A stretch of 64,000 nt of DNA, from the NCBI RefSeq assembly GCF_010731755.1, contig NZ_AP022589.1, forward strand, positions 2,666,001 to 2,730,000, given 5' to 3'. Shown piece by piece: positions 45,508 through 55,143 of the stretch. A program made the position numbers and the translations under genes. Below the pieces are notes generated by a model. It did no database searches. It saw nothing but the letters and a program-made list of their open reading frames with translations, and was not told the DNA's origin. The DNA comes from Mycolicibacter minnesotensis (GTDB taxonomy: Bacteria; Actinomycetota; Actinomycetes; Mycobacteriales; Mycobacteriaceae). Positions within the stretch are counted from its first letter, which is position 1; every line of letters begins with the position of its first letter.

Positions 45508-46866
45508 TCACCGCGCCAGTAGCCGGCGTTTCTGTTCGGCGAACTCCTCGACCGTCAGGTATCCGGCGTCATGCAGTTCGCCGAGCTCGCGGATCCCGGC
45601 CGCCAACTCGACCACCGACGTCAGCGGGGTCAGTCCCGGTTTGTGAGCGGACTGCTCGGAGGTCTCCGAGGTGGTCGCCCCCGTCACGGCTGCCGCGGCG
45701 GGCGCCGCGGGCGAATCCGACCGGCGCTGGTTCACCGCTCCGGCCAACGCGCTGCCGCCCATGCCGGCCAGTGCCATCTGACCGAACGCCGTGCCCAGGC
45801 CGCCCGCGGTGGGCGGGGCAGCGGCCAGCGGTGACGAGTAGCTCATGTGACGGATTTCTGGAGCCGCCTCGGCCCAGCTGATCGGGGTTGAGAGTGCCCC
45901 GAGGGGGAAGGCCTCGCCAATAGCCGACACCACGGGGACATGGGGTATTCGAAGCTTGTCGAGCGCGGGCAGCTCGGCGTGCGCGCCGAGCTGGTCCAGG
46001 GCGCCGAGGATGTTCCGCTGCCCAGCGCGGAGCACATCTTGGGTGTCGAAGATCTCCTGCGAATCCTGCTCCGAGAAGTACATCGCCGCGCCCGACAGCC
46101 ACACCCCGAGGACCGACATCGGAAGGGCGATCCCGATGGCGGTCTCGTCGGCGATGACGCCCATCCATTGGAACAGTGCGGGGGGACTGTCGCCCAGCAG
46201 CCCAATTGCTCCGGCCAGTGCCGGCATCGGCGCCTGGGATTCCGCGGAACCGGCCAAGGGCACCGCCGAAGCCAGCCGCGATGCCACCATCTGAGCCATG
46301 TTGGCCGCGGAACTACCGTTCTGCATGAGTGGTCCGGCGGGATTGGCGGTCTGCGGCGCCGGGGCGAACGGCTCCAGTTCGGCGGCGGTCTTCGACAGTG
46401 CCGAGTAGCTGTACATCGCGGTGGCGTCCTGCGCCCACATTTCGCCGTACTCGGCCTCGGTGGCCGCGATCGCCGCGGCATTCTGGCCCAGTATGTTGCT
46501 GGCCAGCAGCGCTAAGAGCCGGGCACGGTTGGCTGCGATCACCGGCGGGGGCACCGTCAACGCAAACGCGGCCTCGTAGGCGGCCACCGCCGCTTTCGCC
46601 TGCAGTGCGGCCTTTTCGGCTTGACCGGCAGTGGCGTTCAACCATGCGGTGTAGGGGGTCGCCGCGGCCACCATCGCCGTAGCGGACGGGCCAGACCATG
46701 CCGCGCTGGTCAGCTCGGCGACCACGGATTCGTAACCTGCGGCCGCCGAGTGCAGTTCGGCCGCCAGCGTGCTCCAGGCGGTTGCAGCGGCAAGCATTGG
46801 TCCCGAACCGGCGCCGGTGTACATCAGACCGGAGTTGACTTCCGGCGGCAACGCCGCGAAGTTCAT
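45508..46866 (-). CDS. PPE-family protein with C-terminal SHOCT-like motif
   Basis: A 452-residue PPE protein. The N-terminal PPE domain (1 to about 178) starts [20 protein letters not shown] and holds the WSGPSA WxG turn and [11 protein letters not shown]. An SVP-like motif ([14 protein letters not shown], about 330) places it near the PPE-SVP subgroup. The last 40 residues ([26 protein letters not shown]) read as a SHOCT oligomerisation motif, unusual for PPE proteins. No PE partner or esx genes lie nearby, so it is an orphan PPE, probably exported by an ESX system after pairing with a distant PE. A five-codon ORF overlaps its ATG. Confidence 0.9.
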   Translation of the reverse strand: MNFAALPPEVNSGLMYTGAGSGPMLAAATAWSTLAAELHSAAAGYESVVAELTSAAWSGPSATAMVAAATPYTAWLNATAGQAEKAALQAKAAVAAYEAAFALTVPPPVIAANRARLLALLASNILGQNAAAIAATEAEYGEMWAQDATAMYSYSALSKTAAELEPFAPAPQTANPAGPLMQNGSSAANMAQMVASRLASAVPLAGSAESQAPMPALAGAIGLLGDSPPALFQWMGVIADETAIGIALPMSVLGVWLSGAAMYFSEQDSQEIFDTQDVLRAGQRNILGALDQLGAHAELPALDKLRIPHVPVVSAIGEAFPLGALSTPISWAEAAPEIRHMSYSSPLAAAPPTAGGLGTAFGQMALAGMGGSALAGAVNQRRSDSPAAPAAAAVTGATTSETSEQSAHKPGLTPLTSVVELAAGIRELGELHDAGYLTVEEFAEQKRRLLAR

Positions 46867-47135
46867 CGGCCGCCGTCCATCGCAGTTGCGTCCCTCCGGT
46901 CATGGTTCGTTGATGTTGCGGCCCGTCGATCTGAGCTTCCCGGCGCTGCACCGGGGCTACTCGACACTGCGGCACGGCAGCTGCCTCGGCCATCGCGCCA
47001 AGGCCGACGTCAGCGGTGGGTGTACCCACCATTGTCCGAGCCCGAGGCGGGAGCTCGCCATGGTGTTTGACACCCATTCGTGGGTTAGGGCAGCCCGTAT
47101 GGACAAATATGTGCCGCGCAGACCAGTGTGGTGGT

Positions 47136-48152
47136 ATGAGCCATAGGACCGGGCTCGTCGAGCGTTTTCGGCGGCGAGCCACCGCGCCCGCCCGTGGGCT
47201 GTTTCGGCGGGTGGTCCTGATCAACGGTCTGGTGTTCACCTTCGGCACGCTGGTGCTGGCCATGTCACCGGCGACCGTTTCCGGTCCGGCCACGTTAACC
47301 GAGATCCCCGTCCTGCTGACCGGGCTGGCGGTCGTGGTGGGGGCCAACGCCTTGCTGTTGCGATCCAGCCTTGCTCCGCTGGATCGGCTGGCAGCGTCCA
47401 TGCGCCGCGTCGACCTGCTCCGGCGTACCGACCGGGTGCATGACCCGGGAGCCGGTGACCTGCACGACCTCATCGCCGCGTTCAACACCATGCTGGACCG
47501 CCTGGAGAATGAACGCGCGTCTTCGAGTGCCCTGGTGCTACTCGCCCAGGAAAACGAGCGGGAGCGTATCGCCCGGGAGCTGCACGACGAGATCGGCCAG
47601 ACCCTCACCGTCGCCCTGCTGACCCTCAAGCGTGCGGTTGACGCTGCGCCGGAGGCCATGCGGGGCGACCTCTCCGATGCGCAGGAAACCGTGCGCGCCA
47701 GTCTTGACGAGGTTCGTGGCATTGCGCGGCGGTTGCGCCCTGATGCCTTGGTCGACTTGGGCCTGCAGAGTGCCCTGCAGGCGCTCTGTAATCAGTTCAG
47801 CCAGGCGACCGGAATCGATGTCGTCAAAGACATTGCCCCGCAGACGGAACTGTTGGCACCCAACTTGGATTTGGTCTGCTACCGGATCGTCCAGGAGAGT
47901 CTGACCAACATTGCCCGGCACGCTGGAGCCCAGAAGGTGTGGGTCGACCTGCATATCGGTCCGGCGGGCGAGGTGACCTTGCGGATCGCCGACGACGGTA
48001 TGGGCGGGGTGCAGGACGAAGGGGCCGGAATCACCGGAATGCGCGAGCGAGCGCTGTTGGTGCACGGTATCCTGGCCATCACGTCTCCACCCAAACACGG
48101 CACCGAGATCCTGCTGGTGGTTCCGGCGCGAGCGGGGACCGGACCATCATGA
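47136..48152 (+). CDS. NarX/DesK-type sensor histidine kinase
   Basis: A 338-residue membrane sensor. Two transmembrane helices (about 26-43 and 57-75) flank a loop of only about 13 residues, so it probably senses something in or at the membrane. A HAMP-like linker follows, then the HisKA_3 dimerisation helix with the phosphorylated His in ERIARELHDEIGQ. The ATPase domain has QESLTNIARHAGA (N box) and ADDGMGG (G box). ATG 47136 is chosen; the frame to 47016 adds nothing conserved. The stop overlaps the response-regulator start (ATGA). The Mrp antiporter operon lies immediately downstream. Confidence 0.93.
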   Translation: MSHRTGLVERFRRRATAPARGLFRRVVLINGLVFTFGTLVLAMSPATVSGPATLTEIPVLLTGLAVVVGANALLLRSSLAPLDRLAASMRRVDLLRRTDRVHDPGAGDLHDLIAAFNTMLDRLENERASSSALVLLAQENERERIARELHDEIGQTLTVALLTLKRAVDAAPEAMRGDLSDAQETVRASLDEVRGIARRLRPDALVDLGLQSALQALCNQFSQATGIDVVKDIAPQTELLAPNLDLVCYRIVQESLTNIARHAGAQKVWVDLHIGPAGEVTLRIADDGMGGVQDEGAGITGMRERALLVHGILAITSPPKHGTEILLVVPARAGTGPS

Positions 48153-48808
48153 TGCCGAACCAACCGGCGCGCATTCTGCTCGCCGATGACCACGCCCTGG
48201 TGCGCAGCGGGCTGCGGATGATCTTGGACGCCGAGCCTGACCTGTCCGTGGTCGCAGAGGCCGCCGACGGGTCCGAGGCGCTGGCGGCGCTGCAGGAAAC
48301 GCCGGTCGACCTGGCGATTCTGGACATCGCGATGCCGCGGATGACGGGCCTGCAGGCCGCCCGCGAGATCAACCGCAACCATCCCCACGTGCGCGTTCTG
48401 ATGCTGTCGATGCACGACAACGAGCAATATTTCTTCGAAGCTCTCAAGGCCGGTGCCTCCGGCTACGTGCTGAAGTCGGTGGCCGATCGCGACCTGCTCG
48501 AGGCGTGCCGGTCGACGATCCGGGGCGAGCCGTTCCTGTACGCCGGGGCGGTGACCGCGCTGATCCGGGACTACCTGCACCGGGCGCGGCACGGCAGCAC
48601 GCTGCCGGAGACCATCCTCACCCCGCGTGAAGAGGAAGTGCTCAAGTTGATCGCCGAGGGTTTCTCGGCTCGGGAGATCGCCAAGACCCTCGGCATCAGC
48701 GCCAAAACTGTCGACCGCCACCGGACCAACACCCTGCAGAAATTGGGGTTGCGCGACCGTCTGGCACTCACCCGCTATGCGATCAGGACCGGGTTAATCG
48801 AGCCGTAA
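48149..48808 (+). CDS. NarL/FixJ-family response regulator
   Basis: A 219-residue regulator. The receiver domain (about 8-120) has the acidic pair in LLADDHALVRSG, the phospho-acceptor Asp in LAILDIAMPRM and the Lys in SGYVLKSVADRD. The LuxR-type DNA-binding domain (about 152-215) reads LTPREEEVLKLIAEGFSARE and ISAKTVDRHRTNTLQKLGL. It overlaps the kinase stop by four bases; ATG 48152 is an alternative start. A 15-bp direct repeat begins at its stop codon. The neighbouring Mrp operon is the obvious candidate target. Confidence 0.95.
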   Translation: MMPNQPARILLADDHALVRSGLRMILDAEPDLSVVAEAADGSEALAALQETPVDLAILDIAMPRMTGLQAAREINRNHPHVRVLMLSMHDNEQYFFEALKAGASGYVLKSVADRDLLEACRSTIRGEPFLYAGAVTALIRDYLHRARHGSTLPETILTPREEEVLKLIAEGFSAREIAKTLGISAKTVDRHRTNTLQKLGLRDRLALTRYAIRTGLIEP

Positions 48809-48844
48809 CGCAACCTCTGAATGTTCACGGAGCCGTAACGCAAC
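48800..48844. repeat. 15-bp direct repeat with 30-bp period
   Basis: GAGCCGTAACGCAAC occurs at 48800-48814 (containing the stop codon of the response regulator) and again at 48830-48844. The spacing is about three helical turns. It could be a small duplication or paired binding sites ahead of the antiporter operon. Confidence 0.5.
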
Positions 48845-49046
48845 GCGTGATCGGCGGTAATGGGTGTCTGACCCCCCTCTGAATGGGGGTCGCATTCCAT
48901 GGCGCGCGGCCGCCGCACCACACAGACTGGAGTTAGTGGTGTGGGAGACGTGCGGATGGGTTTGTCGCGCGTCCGATCCGAGCGGTCTTCTCACAACTGG
49001 TGCCACAGACTGAACGCATCGACTTAAACGAAACGGCCCGTGGAGC

Positions 49047-51956
49047 ATGATGCTGGCGATACTGCTTGCCCATATTGTTGGCACCGCTGCAGCACCGGCG
49101 TTGGTGCGCAGATGGGGCAGGCTGGCTTTCTATCCGCTGGGCGCAGTTCCGCTGGTGTCGCTGGGCTGGGTCGTGGCCAACTGGCCGGCCGGTCCGGGTG
49201 GTGATCTCCGCACGACGGTGTCCTGGGTGCCGGGGCTGTCGATGGACATCGCGCTGCGCTTCGATTCGCTGAGCGCGATCATGTGCGTACTCGCGCTGGG
49301 AATCGGTGCGCTGGTGCTGTTCTACTGCGCGGCCTACTTCCGGCCGGTCGGCGTGCACACCGACACTGATCCGCGGCTGCCCAGCTTCGCCGCGAAGATG
49401 GTCGGCTTCGCCGGGGCGATGTTCGGATTGATGGTCGCCGACAACATGCTGGTGCTCTACGTGTTCTGGGAAATGACCTCGGTGTTGTCGTTCCTGCTGA
49501 TCGGTCACTACGCCGAACGCGCCGCCAACCGTCGAGCCGCCACCCAGGCATTGCTGGTGACCACGGCCGGCGGGCTGGCCATGCTGGTGGGCATCATCGC
49601 CCTGGGCAACGCCGCGGGCACCTACCTGCTCTCGGAAGTGGTCGCCTATCCGCCGTCGGGGACCACCGTCACGGTTGGTGTCCTACTGATCCTGGTCGGC
49701 GCACTCAGCAAGTCCGCGATTGTGCCGCTGCACTTCTGGTTGCCCGGCGCCATGGCGGCCCCGACTCCGGTCAGCGCCTACCTGCATGCCGCGGCCATGG
49801 TCAAAGCCGGGATCTATCTGGTGGCCCGGCTGGCGCCTGGATTCGCCGACTCCCCGGGCTGGCGGCCGACGCTGGTGATTCTGGGCCTGTCCACGGCACT
49901 ACTGGCGGGATGGCGGGCCATTCACGAATACGACCTGAAGCTGCTGCTGGCCTACAGCACCGTCAGCCAGCTGGGTTTGATGATCGTCCTCGTAGGCGCC
50001 GGCACCGGAGATCTCATGCTCGCGGGGCTGACCGCAATGTGCGCGCATGCCGCGGCTAAGGCGACGCTGTTCATGGTGGTGGGGATCATCGACCATGCCA
50101 CCGGTACCCGTGACCTGCGCGAACTGGCGGGGTTGGGGCGCCGTTGCCCAGGCCTGTTCCTGATCGCCGCCGCGGCGGCAGCCAGCATGGCCGGAGTGCC
50201 GCCGTTTGTCGGGTTCATCGCCAAAGAGACCATCTTCGGGGCCGAGGCGCGGACTCCGGTCCTGGGTACCGGCGGACCGTATGTGCTGGCTGCGGGGGTC
50301 GTGGCCTCGATGTTCACCGTGATCTACAGCGTGCGTTTCATGTGGGGCGGCTTCGCGTCCAAGGGTCGGTCCGCCCCGAGTGCCCGGGTGGCCGGCCTGC
50401 ATCGACCGGAGCTGACGTTTCTGGCGCCACCGGCGGTGCTCGCCAGCGTCAGCCTGGTCCTGGGCCTGAGCGCGCTGACCCTGGACACCGCATTGCGCAG
50501 CTACGCCGACACCATGCCGGGCGGAACGACCTATCACCTGGCGCTGTGGCACGGAGTCGGGCTGCCGGTGCTGCTGTCGGCGCTGGTCCTGGTGGTCGGG
50601 ACGACGGTTTTCGCGGCCCGCGGACCACTGGGCCTGGCCCGGTCGCGGCGGCTGCCCCTGGGCGGTGCCGACCGTGTTTACGACGACGTGCTGCGGCTGC
50701 TCGATGTGGCCGCGGTGCGGCTGACCGGTATCACCCAGCGCGGCTCCCTGCCGCTCAACCAGGGAATGATCTTTGCGACGCTAGTGATTCTTCCGCTGAC
50801 GGCGTTGGCGCTGGGCGCCCGCAACCACGTCGAGCTGGCGCTCTGGGATACGCCGCTGCAGCTGACCGTCGCGGTTCTGGTGCTCGCCGGCGGCATCGGT
50901 GCCACCATGGCCCGCAACCGACTGTCCACGGTGTTGATGGTCGGGGTGACCGGTTACGGGTGTGCCGCGGCATTCGCCTTCCACGGCGCTCCCGACCTCG
51001 CACTGACCCAGCTGCTGGTCGAGACCGTCACCCTGGTGATCTTCGTGCTCGTGCTGCGCACCCTGCCGGCCGAGGCGGAGCGGCCCACGATGGCGCTGAA
51101 TCGGTTGCCCCGCATAGTGTTGTCGCTGGCAGCCGGCGCCACCGTCGCGGTGCTGGCGGCCTTTGCGATGGCGGCGCGCACCCAAGACGGTGTCTCCGAG
51201 GCACTGCCCGAGGCTGCCTATGTTCGCGGACACGGCGCCAACACCGTGAATGTGCTGCTGGTCGACATCCGAGCCTGGGACACTCTCGGTGAGATCTCGG
51301 TGCTGCTGGTCGCCGCCACCGGGGTGGCCTCGATGGTGTTCCGCAATCGCCGATTCGGGCGGGCGCCACGGGTCGCCGACGCCGGTGCCACGCGAGGAGG
51401 CCCGGGCCCCGACGTTCGCGCCACCCCTTACAGCCCGGCGATCGGTTCCACCACCTGGCTGCGGGGCAGCGCCTACCACGATCCCAATCAGCGGTCACTG
51501 GTGCTGGAGGTCGCGACCCGAATCATCTTCCCGCTGATCATGGTGGTCTCGGTCTATTTCTTGTTCGCCGGGCACAACTATCCCGGCGGTGGCTTTTCCG
51601 GCGGGCTGGCCGCCGGTTTGGGACTGGCGTTGCGGTACTTGGCCGGCGGGCGCTACGAGCTCGGCGAGACGCTGCCCGTGGACTCCAGCAAGATCCTGGG
51701 CGTCGGGCTGGCTTTGGCCGGAGGCACGGCGTTGGGATCACTGTTCCTCGGCGCGCCGGTGCTGTCGTCGGGCGTGCTGTCGTTCACCCTCCCGGTGCTG
51801 GGTCACGTCAAGGTGATGACGTCGTTGTTCTTCGATCTGGGCGTGTACCTGGTGGTGGTCGGCATGGTGCTCGACGTGCTGCGAAGTCTCGGGGTACGGC
51901 TGGACCAGGAGCTTGAATCGCAGCCCCCGGCCCGACCGCTGGCAGGAGTGTCATGA
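49047..51956 (+). CDS. mrpA: Mrp Na+/H+ antiporter subunit A, fused to subunit B
   Basis: A 969-residue membrane protein, the largest Mrp subunit, homologous to NuoL of complex I. The proton-translocating core (about 60-480) shows FWEMTSVLSFLLIGHY, the Lys-containing SKSAIVPLHFWLPGAM and SAYLHAAAMVKAGIYLVARL. The MrpA-specific C-terminal helices (GAPDLALTQLLVETVTLVIF) follow. Residues about 805-950 are an MnhB domain (IIFPLIMVVSVYFLFAGHNY, PGGGFSGGL), so subunit B is fused. ATG 49047 or 49050 follows GGAG. It begins an operon with mrpC-G and overlaps mrpC by four bases. Confidence 0.95.
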   Translation: MMLAILLAHIVGTAAAPALVRRWGRLAFYPLGAVPLVSLGWVVANWPAGPGGDLRTTVSWVPGLSMDIALRFDSLSAIMCVLALGIGALVLFYCAAYFRPVGVHTDTDPRLPSFAAKMVGFAGAMFGLMVADNMLVLYVFWEMTSVLSFLLIGHYAERAANRRAATQALLVTTAGGLAMLVGIIALGNAAGTYLLSEVVAYPPSGTTVTVGVLLILVGALSKSAIVPLHFWLPGAMAAPTPVSAYLHAAAMVKAGIYLVARLAPGFADSPGWRPTLVILGLSTALLAGWRAIHEYDLKLLLAYSTVSQLGLMIVLVGAGTGDLMLAGLTAMCAHAAAKATLFMVVGIIDHATGTRDLRELAGLGRRCPGLFLIAAAAAASMAGVPPFVGFIAKETIFGAEARTPVLGTGGPYVLAAGVVASMFTVIYSVRFMWGGFASKGRSAPSARVAGLHRPELTFLAPPAVLASVSLVLGLSALTLDTALRSYADTMPGGTTYHLALWHGVGLPVLLSALVLVVGTTVFAARGPLGLARSRRLPLGGADRVYDDVLRLLDVAAVRLTGITQRGSLPLNQGMIFATLVILPLTALALGARNHVELALWDTPLQLTVAVLVLAGGIGATMARNRLSTVLMVGVTGYGCAAAFAFHGAPDLALTQLLVETVTLVIFVLVLRTLPAEAERPTMALNRLPRIVLSLAAGATVAVLAAFAMAARTQDGVSEALPEAAYVRGHGANTVNVLLVDIRAWDTLGEISVLLVAATGVASMVFRNRRFGRAPRVADAGATRGGPGPDVRATPYSPAIGSTTWLRGSAYHDPNQRSLVLEVATRIIFPLIMVVSVYFLFAGHNYPGGGFSGGLAAGLGLALRYLAGGRYELGETLPVDSSKILGVGLALAGGTALGSLFLGAPVLSSGVLSFTLPVLGHVKVMTSLFFDLGVYLVVVGMVLDVLRSLGVRLDQELESQPPARPLAGVS

Positions 51957-52402
51957 CCGCACATTTTGTTCCGTTGCTGATGGCCGCCGGTCTGACCGCG
52001 TGCGGGGTGTACATGCTTCTGGAACGCAGCCTCACCCGAATGTTGTTGGGCCTGATGATGATCGGCAATGCCGTCAACCTCTTGCTCATCGACGTCGGCG
52101 GTCCTGACGGTAATCCGCCTATCTATTGGGCCAGCTCCGGCAAGGCCACCGACGCCGACGCACTGGCTCAGGCGATGGTGCTGACCTCGATCGTCATCAC
52201 CATGGGTGTCGGGGCGTTCGTGCTGGCGCTGACCTACCGCTCGTTCAACCTGACGACCACCGACGATGTCAGCGACGACCAGGAAGCAACCCGGGTCTCG
52301 CAGCTGTCCGACGAAGAGGTGATCGCCGCCGAGCAGGATCAGGGCGTGCCGGTGTCGGCCGGCGAACTCGACGCCGTTCCCGAAAGTGAGGTGTCACGGT
52401 GA
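51953..52402 (+). CDS. mrpC: Mrp antiporter subunit C
   Basis: A 149-residue NuoK-like subunit with three hydrophobic helices: LLMAAGLTACGVYMLLE, LLGLMMIGNAVNLLLIDVGG and ADALAQAMVLTSIVITMGVG. It carries a longer acidic cytoplasmic tail (about 108-149) than the canonical subunit of about 110 residues. ATG 51953 overlaps the mrpA stop and GTG 52399 of mrpD overlaps its stop, four bases each, so the operon is translationally coupled. Identity is secure from sequence and context. Confidence 0.95.
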   Translation: MTAHFVPLLMAAGLTACGVYMLLERSLTRMLLGLMMIGNAVNLLLIDVGGPDGNPPIYWASSGKATDADALAQAMVLTSIVITMGVGAFVLALTYRSFNLTTTDDVSDDQEATRVSQLSDEEVIAAEQDQGVPVSAGELDAVPESEVSR

Positions 52403-53997
52403 GTCTGGCCGCCGTATTGATGCCGCTGCCGGTGCTGCTGCCCACCCTGGGCGCGGCGCTGACCCTGATCGTGGGCCGCCGGCCGCGGCTGCAGCGGCCG
52501 ATCACCATCGGCGTGCTGTGCGCGGTGGCGGGTGTCAGCGCCACCCTGCTGTACCTGACCGACCGCAACGGGACACTGGTACTGCACGTCGGAGGCTGGG
52601 GGCCGACCGAGCGGGGCCTGGGACCGCTGGGCATCAGCCTGGTCGTCGACCGCCTGTCGGCGCTCATGCTGGTGGTGTCTGCGGTGGTGCTGCTGGCCGT
52701 CATGGTCTACGCGATCGGGCAGGGTGTTCGCGACGGCGACGATCGTCAGCCGGTATCGATCTTCCTGCCCACCTATCTGACCCTGGCCACCGGTGTGTCC
52801 CTGGCGTTTTTGGCCGGCGACCTGTTCAACCTGTTCGTCGGGTTCGAGATGCTGCTGTCGGCGAGTTTCGTGCTGCTGACCATCGGAGCCAGCGCCGAAC
52901 GGATCCGGGCCGGGATCGGCTACGTGATGGTCTCGATGGCCTCGTCGTTGGTCTTCCTGTTCGGCATCGCGCTGATCTACGCCGCCACCGGCACCCTGAA
53001 CCTCGCCGAGCTCGCGGTCCGAACCGGCGGCCTGCCCTCCGGCACTCGCAGTGCGCTGTTCGCGGTGTTGCTGGTGGCATTCGGTATCAAGGCCGCGGTG
53101 TTCCCGCTGTCGGCCTGGCTGCCCGACGCCTATCCCACCGCGCCTGCGCCCATCACCGCGGTGTTCGCTGGGATCCTGACCAAAGTCGGTGTCTACGCGA
53201 TCATTCGGGCTCACTCGCTGTTGTTCCCCGACGGTGGACTGGACTCGGTGTTGTTGGTGGCGGCGCTGTTAACCATGCTGGTGGGGATCTTCGGTGCGAT
53301 CGCGCAGAGCGACATCAAGCGATTGCTGTCGTTCACCCTGGTCAGCCACATCGGCTTCATGATGTTCGGGGTCGCGTTGTCCAGTCAGCTGGGCATGTCG
53401 GGTGCGATCTTCTACGTGATGCACCACATCATCGTGATGACCACGCTGTTCCTGGCGGCCGGTCTGATCGAAAGGCAGGGCGGAGCTTCCTCGCTGCACC
53501 GGCTGGGTGGTTTGATCGGCAATCCGTTGCTGGCCTTCGTGTTTCTGATCCCGGCGTTCAATCTCGGTGGCATTCCACCCTTTTCAGGATTCATCGGCAA
53601 GACCGCCGTCCTGCAGGCCGGTGTCGGAAACGGGTCGGTGCTGGCCTGGCTGCTGGTGGGCGGCGCGGTGGTCACCAGTCTGTTGACGCTGTATGTGCTG
53701 GCGCGGGTCTGGACCATGGCGTTCTGGCGGCGCCGGGTCGACGCGCCCGAGGGCGAGCTGGTGCTGGCCGCCCCGCCGGTCTTGCTCGACGACGTCGGTG
53801 ATATCGCCTACGACGATCGTGATGACGTGGGGAAGATGCCGACGTGGATGGTGGTCCCGACGCTGGCGCTGATCGCGCTGGGCCTATCGCTGAGCGTGCT
53901 GGCCGGCCCGATCTTCGCCTACACCCAGCGGGCCGCGGCCGAGGTCCTCGACCGCGGCGAATACATCTCGACCGTGCTGTCGGTGAGTGCACCGTGA
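52399..53997 (+). CDS. mrpD: Mrp antiporter subunit D
   Basis: A 532-residue NuoN/M-like proton-translocating subunit with about 14 hydrophobic helices. Conserved elements are the Glu in NLFVGFEMLLSASFVLLT, the Lys in FGIKAAVFPLSAWLPDAYPT, TKVGVYAIIRAHSLLF and SDIKRLLSFTLVSHIGFMM. GTG 52399 overlaps the mrpC stop. Together with MrpA it forms the ion-translocating core of the hetero-oligomeric antiporter. Identity is secure. Confidence 0.96.
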   Translation: MSLAAVLMPLPVLLPTLGAALTLIVGRRPRLQRPITIGVLCAVAGVSATLLYLTDRNGTLVLHVGGWGPTERGLGPLGISLVVDRLSALMLVVSAVVLLAVMVYAIGQGVRDGDDRQPVSIFLPTYLTLATGVSLAFLAGDLFNLFVGFEMLLSASFVLLTIGASAERIRAGIGYVMVSMASSLVFLFGIALIYAATGTLNLAELAVRTGGLPSGTRSALFAVLLVAFGIKAAVFPLSAWLPDAYPTAPAPITAVFAGILTKVGVYAIIRAHSLLFPDGGLDSVLLVAALLTMLVGIFGAIAQSDIKRLLSFTLVSHIGFMMFGVALSSQLGMSGAIFYVMHHIIVMTTLFLAAGLIERQGGASSLHRLGGLIGNPLLAFVFLIPAFNLGGIPPFSGFIGKTAVLQAGVGNGSVLAWLLVGGAVVTSLLTLYVLARVWTMAFWRRRVDAPEGELVLAAPPVLLDDVGDIAYDDRDDVGKMPTWMVVPTLALIALGLSLSVLAGPIFAYTQRAAAEVLDRGEYISTVLSVSAP

Positions 53998-54521
53998 GGC
54001 CGCTCGCGCTGCGCCTCTTTTCGGTGGCCGCCCTGGCCACCGTGTGGGTGTTGTTATGGGGCCGCGTCACCGTTCCCAACATCATCATGGGTGTGGTGGT
54101 CGCGGTGGTGATCACGGTGCTGCTGCCGGTGCCGCCGGTCCCGGTGCAGGGCCGGGTGCATCCGGTGGCACTGGTGCAGTTGATCGGGCTGTTCTGCTGG
54201 TACCTGATCGAGTCCAGCATTCAATTGATGTGGCTGGCGATCAGGCCCGGACCACCGCCGCTCACCGGGGTGCTGCGGGTGCCGTTGAGCATCAAATCCG
54301 ACCTGGTCCTGGTGTTGGCCTCCAGCATCACCACCCTGATCCCCGGGTCGATGGTGCTGGAGATCGACCAGGTGCGCCGGATTCTGTACTGCCATGTCAT
54401 CGATGTCGGCTCCGCCAAGGCCGTCGAGCGCTTCTATCACCAGGCCGCGCAGGTGGAGCGCCTGTTGATCGCCGCCTTCGAACGCGACGACGAATGGATG
54501 CCGGTGGGGGGAACCGCATGA
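53994..54521 (+). CDS. mrpE: Mrp antiporter subunit E
   Basis: A 175-residue subunit with two or three N-terminal hydrophobic helices (LFSVAALATVWVLLWG, VTVPNIIMGVVVAVVITVLL, LIGLFCWYLIESSIQLMWLA) and a cytoplasmic domain with the conserved LASSITTLIPGSMVLEID block. I chose GTG 53994, which overlaps the mrpD stop by four bases (GTGA); the frame upstream to 53844 is only an alternative reading of mrpD. The stop overlaps the mrpF ATG. Confidence 0.94.
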   Translation: MRPLALRLFSVAALATVWVLLWGRVTVPNIIMGVVVAVVITVLLPVPPVPVQGRVHPVALVQLIGLFCWYLIESSIQLMWLAIRPGPPPLTGVLRVPLSIKSDLVLVLASSITTLIPGSMVLEIDQVRRILYCHVIDVGSAKAVERFYHQAAQVERLLIAAFERDDEWMPVGGTA

Positions 54522-54799
54522 ACGTGATCTGGGCGACCGCGGGCGTGCTGTTGGGTGTCGCCGCGGTCATCACCATGTACCGGCTGCTGGCCGGCCCCAC
54601 CACCCTGGACCGGCTGGTGGCACTGGACACGCTGGCCGCGATGAACATGTGCGGCATCGGAATCTGGGCCGCCGCCAGCCGCGACACCACCGTCACCTAC
54701 AGCCTCGCGGCGCTGGCCCTGGTGGGCTTCATCGGATCGGTCAGCGTCGCCCGATTCCGGGTGCCCGACGACCGGCGTGACCTGGGGAGGGTGCGGTGA
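54518..54799 (+). CDS. mrpF: Mrp antiporter subunit F
   Basis: A 93-residue, three-helix subunit of the PhaF/MnhF type: WATAGVLLGVAAVITMYRLL, AGPTTLDRLVALDTLAAMNM and YSLAALALVGFIGSVSVARF. The AGPTxxDRxxALD motif is characteristic. It overlaps mrpE by four bases at the start and mrpG by four at the end. A longer open frame in the same register begins inside mrpE but is not the gene. Confidence 0.93.
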   Translation: MNVIWATAGVLLGVAAVITMYRLLAGPTTLDRLVALDTLAAMNMCGIGIWAAASRDTTVTYSLAALALVGFIGSVSVARFRVPDDRRDLGRVR

Positions 54800-55143
54800 T
54801 CGTGCTTGACCTGCTCGCAGGTGTGCTGGTACTCGCCGGGTCGGTGCTGGCGTTGACGGCGGCGATCGGGGTGGTGCGCTTCCCCGACACTTTGGCCCGT
54901 ATGCACTCGGCGACCAAGCCGCAGGTGTTGGGCCTGCTGTTGGTGCTGTTGGGCGTGTTGATCCGGCTGCGCGGCAGCCACGATGCCGGGATGGTGACCG
55001 TGAGCATCCTGTTCACGCTGATCACCGCGCCGGTGGTCGCGCACCGGGTGGGCCGCCTCGCCTACCAGGAACAGGACATGACCGAGGTGCTGACGGTCGA
55101 CGAGCTCGGCGAGCTCAACGAGGACGATCAGCTGCCGCTGTGA
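54796..55143 (+). CDS. mrpG: Mrp antiporter subunit G
   Basis: A 115-residue subunit of the MnhG/PhaG type with three hydrophobic helices. The conserved GVVRFPDTLARMHSATKPQVLGLLLVL region is present, read here as FPDTLARMHSATKPQ. GTG 54796 overlaps the mrpF stop. It is the last gene of the operon; its 3' end overlaps the convergent methyltransferase gene by 16 bases, so the transcripts must overlap. Confidence 0.94.
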   Translation: MIVLDLLAGVLVLAGSVLALTAAIGVVRFPDTLARMHSATKPQVLGLLLVLLGVLIRLRGSHDAGMVTVSILFTLITAPVVAHRVGRLAYQEQDMTEVLTVDELGELNEDDQLPL

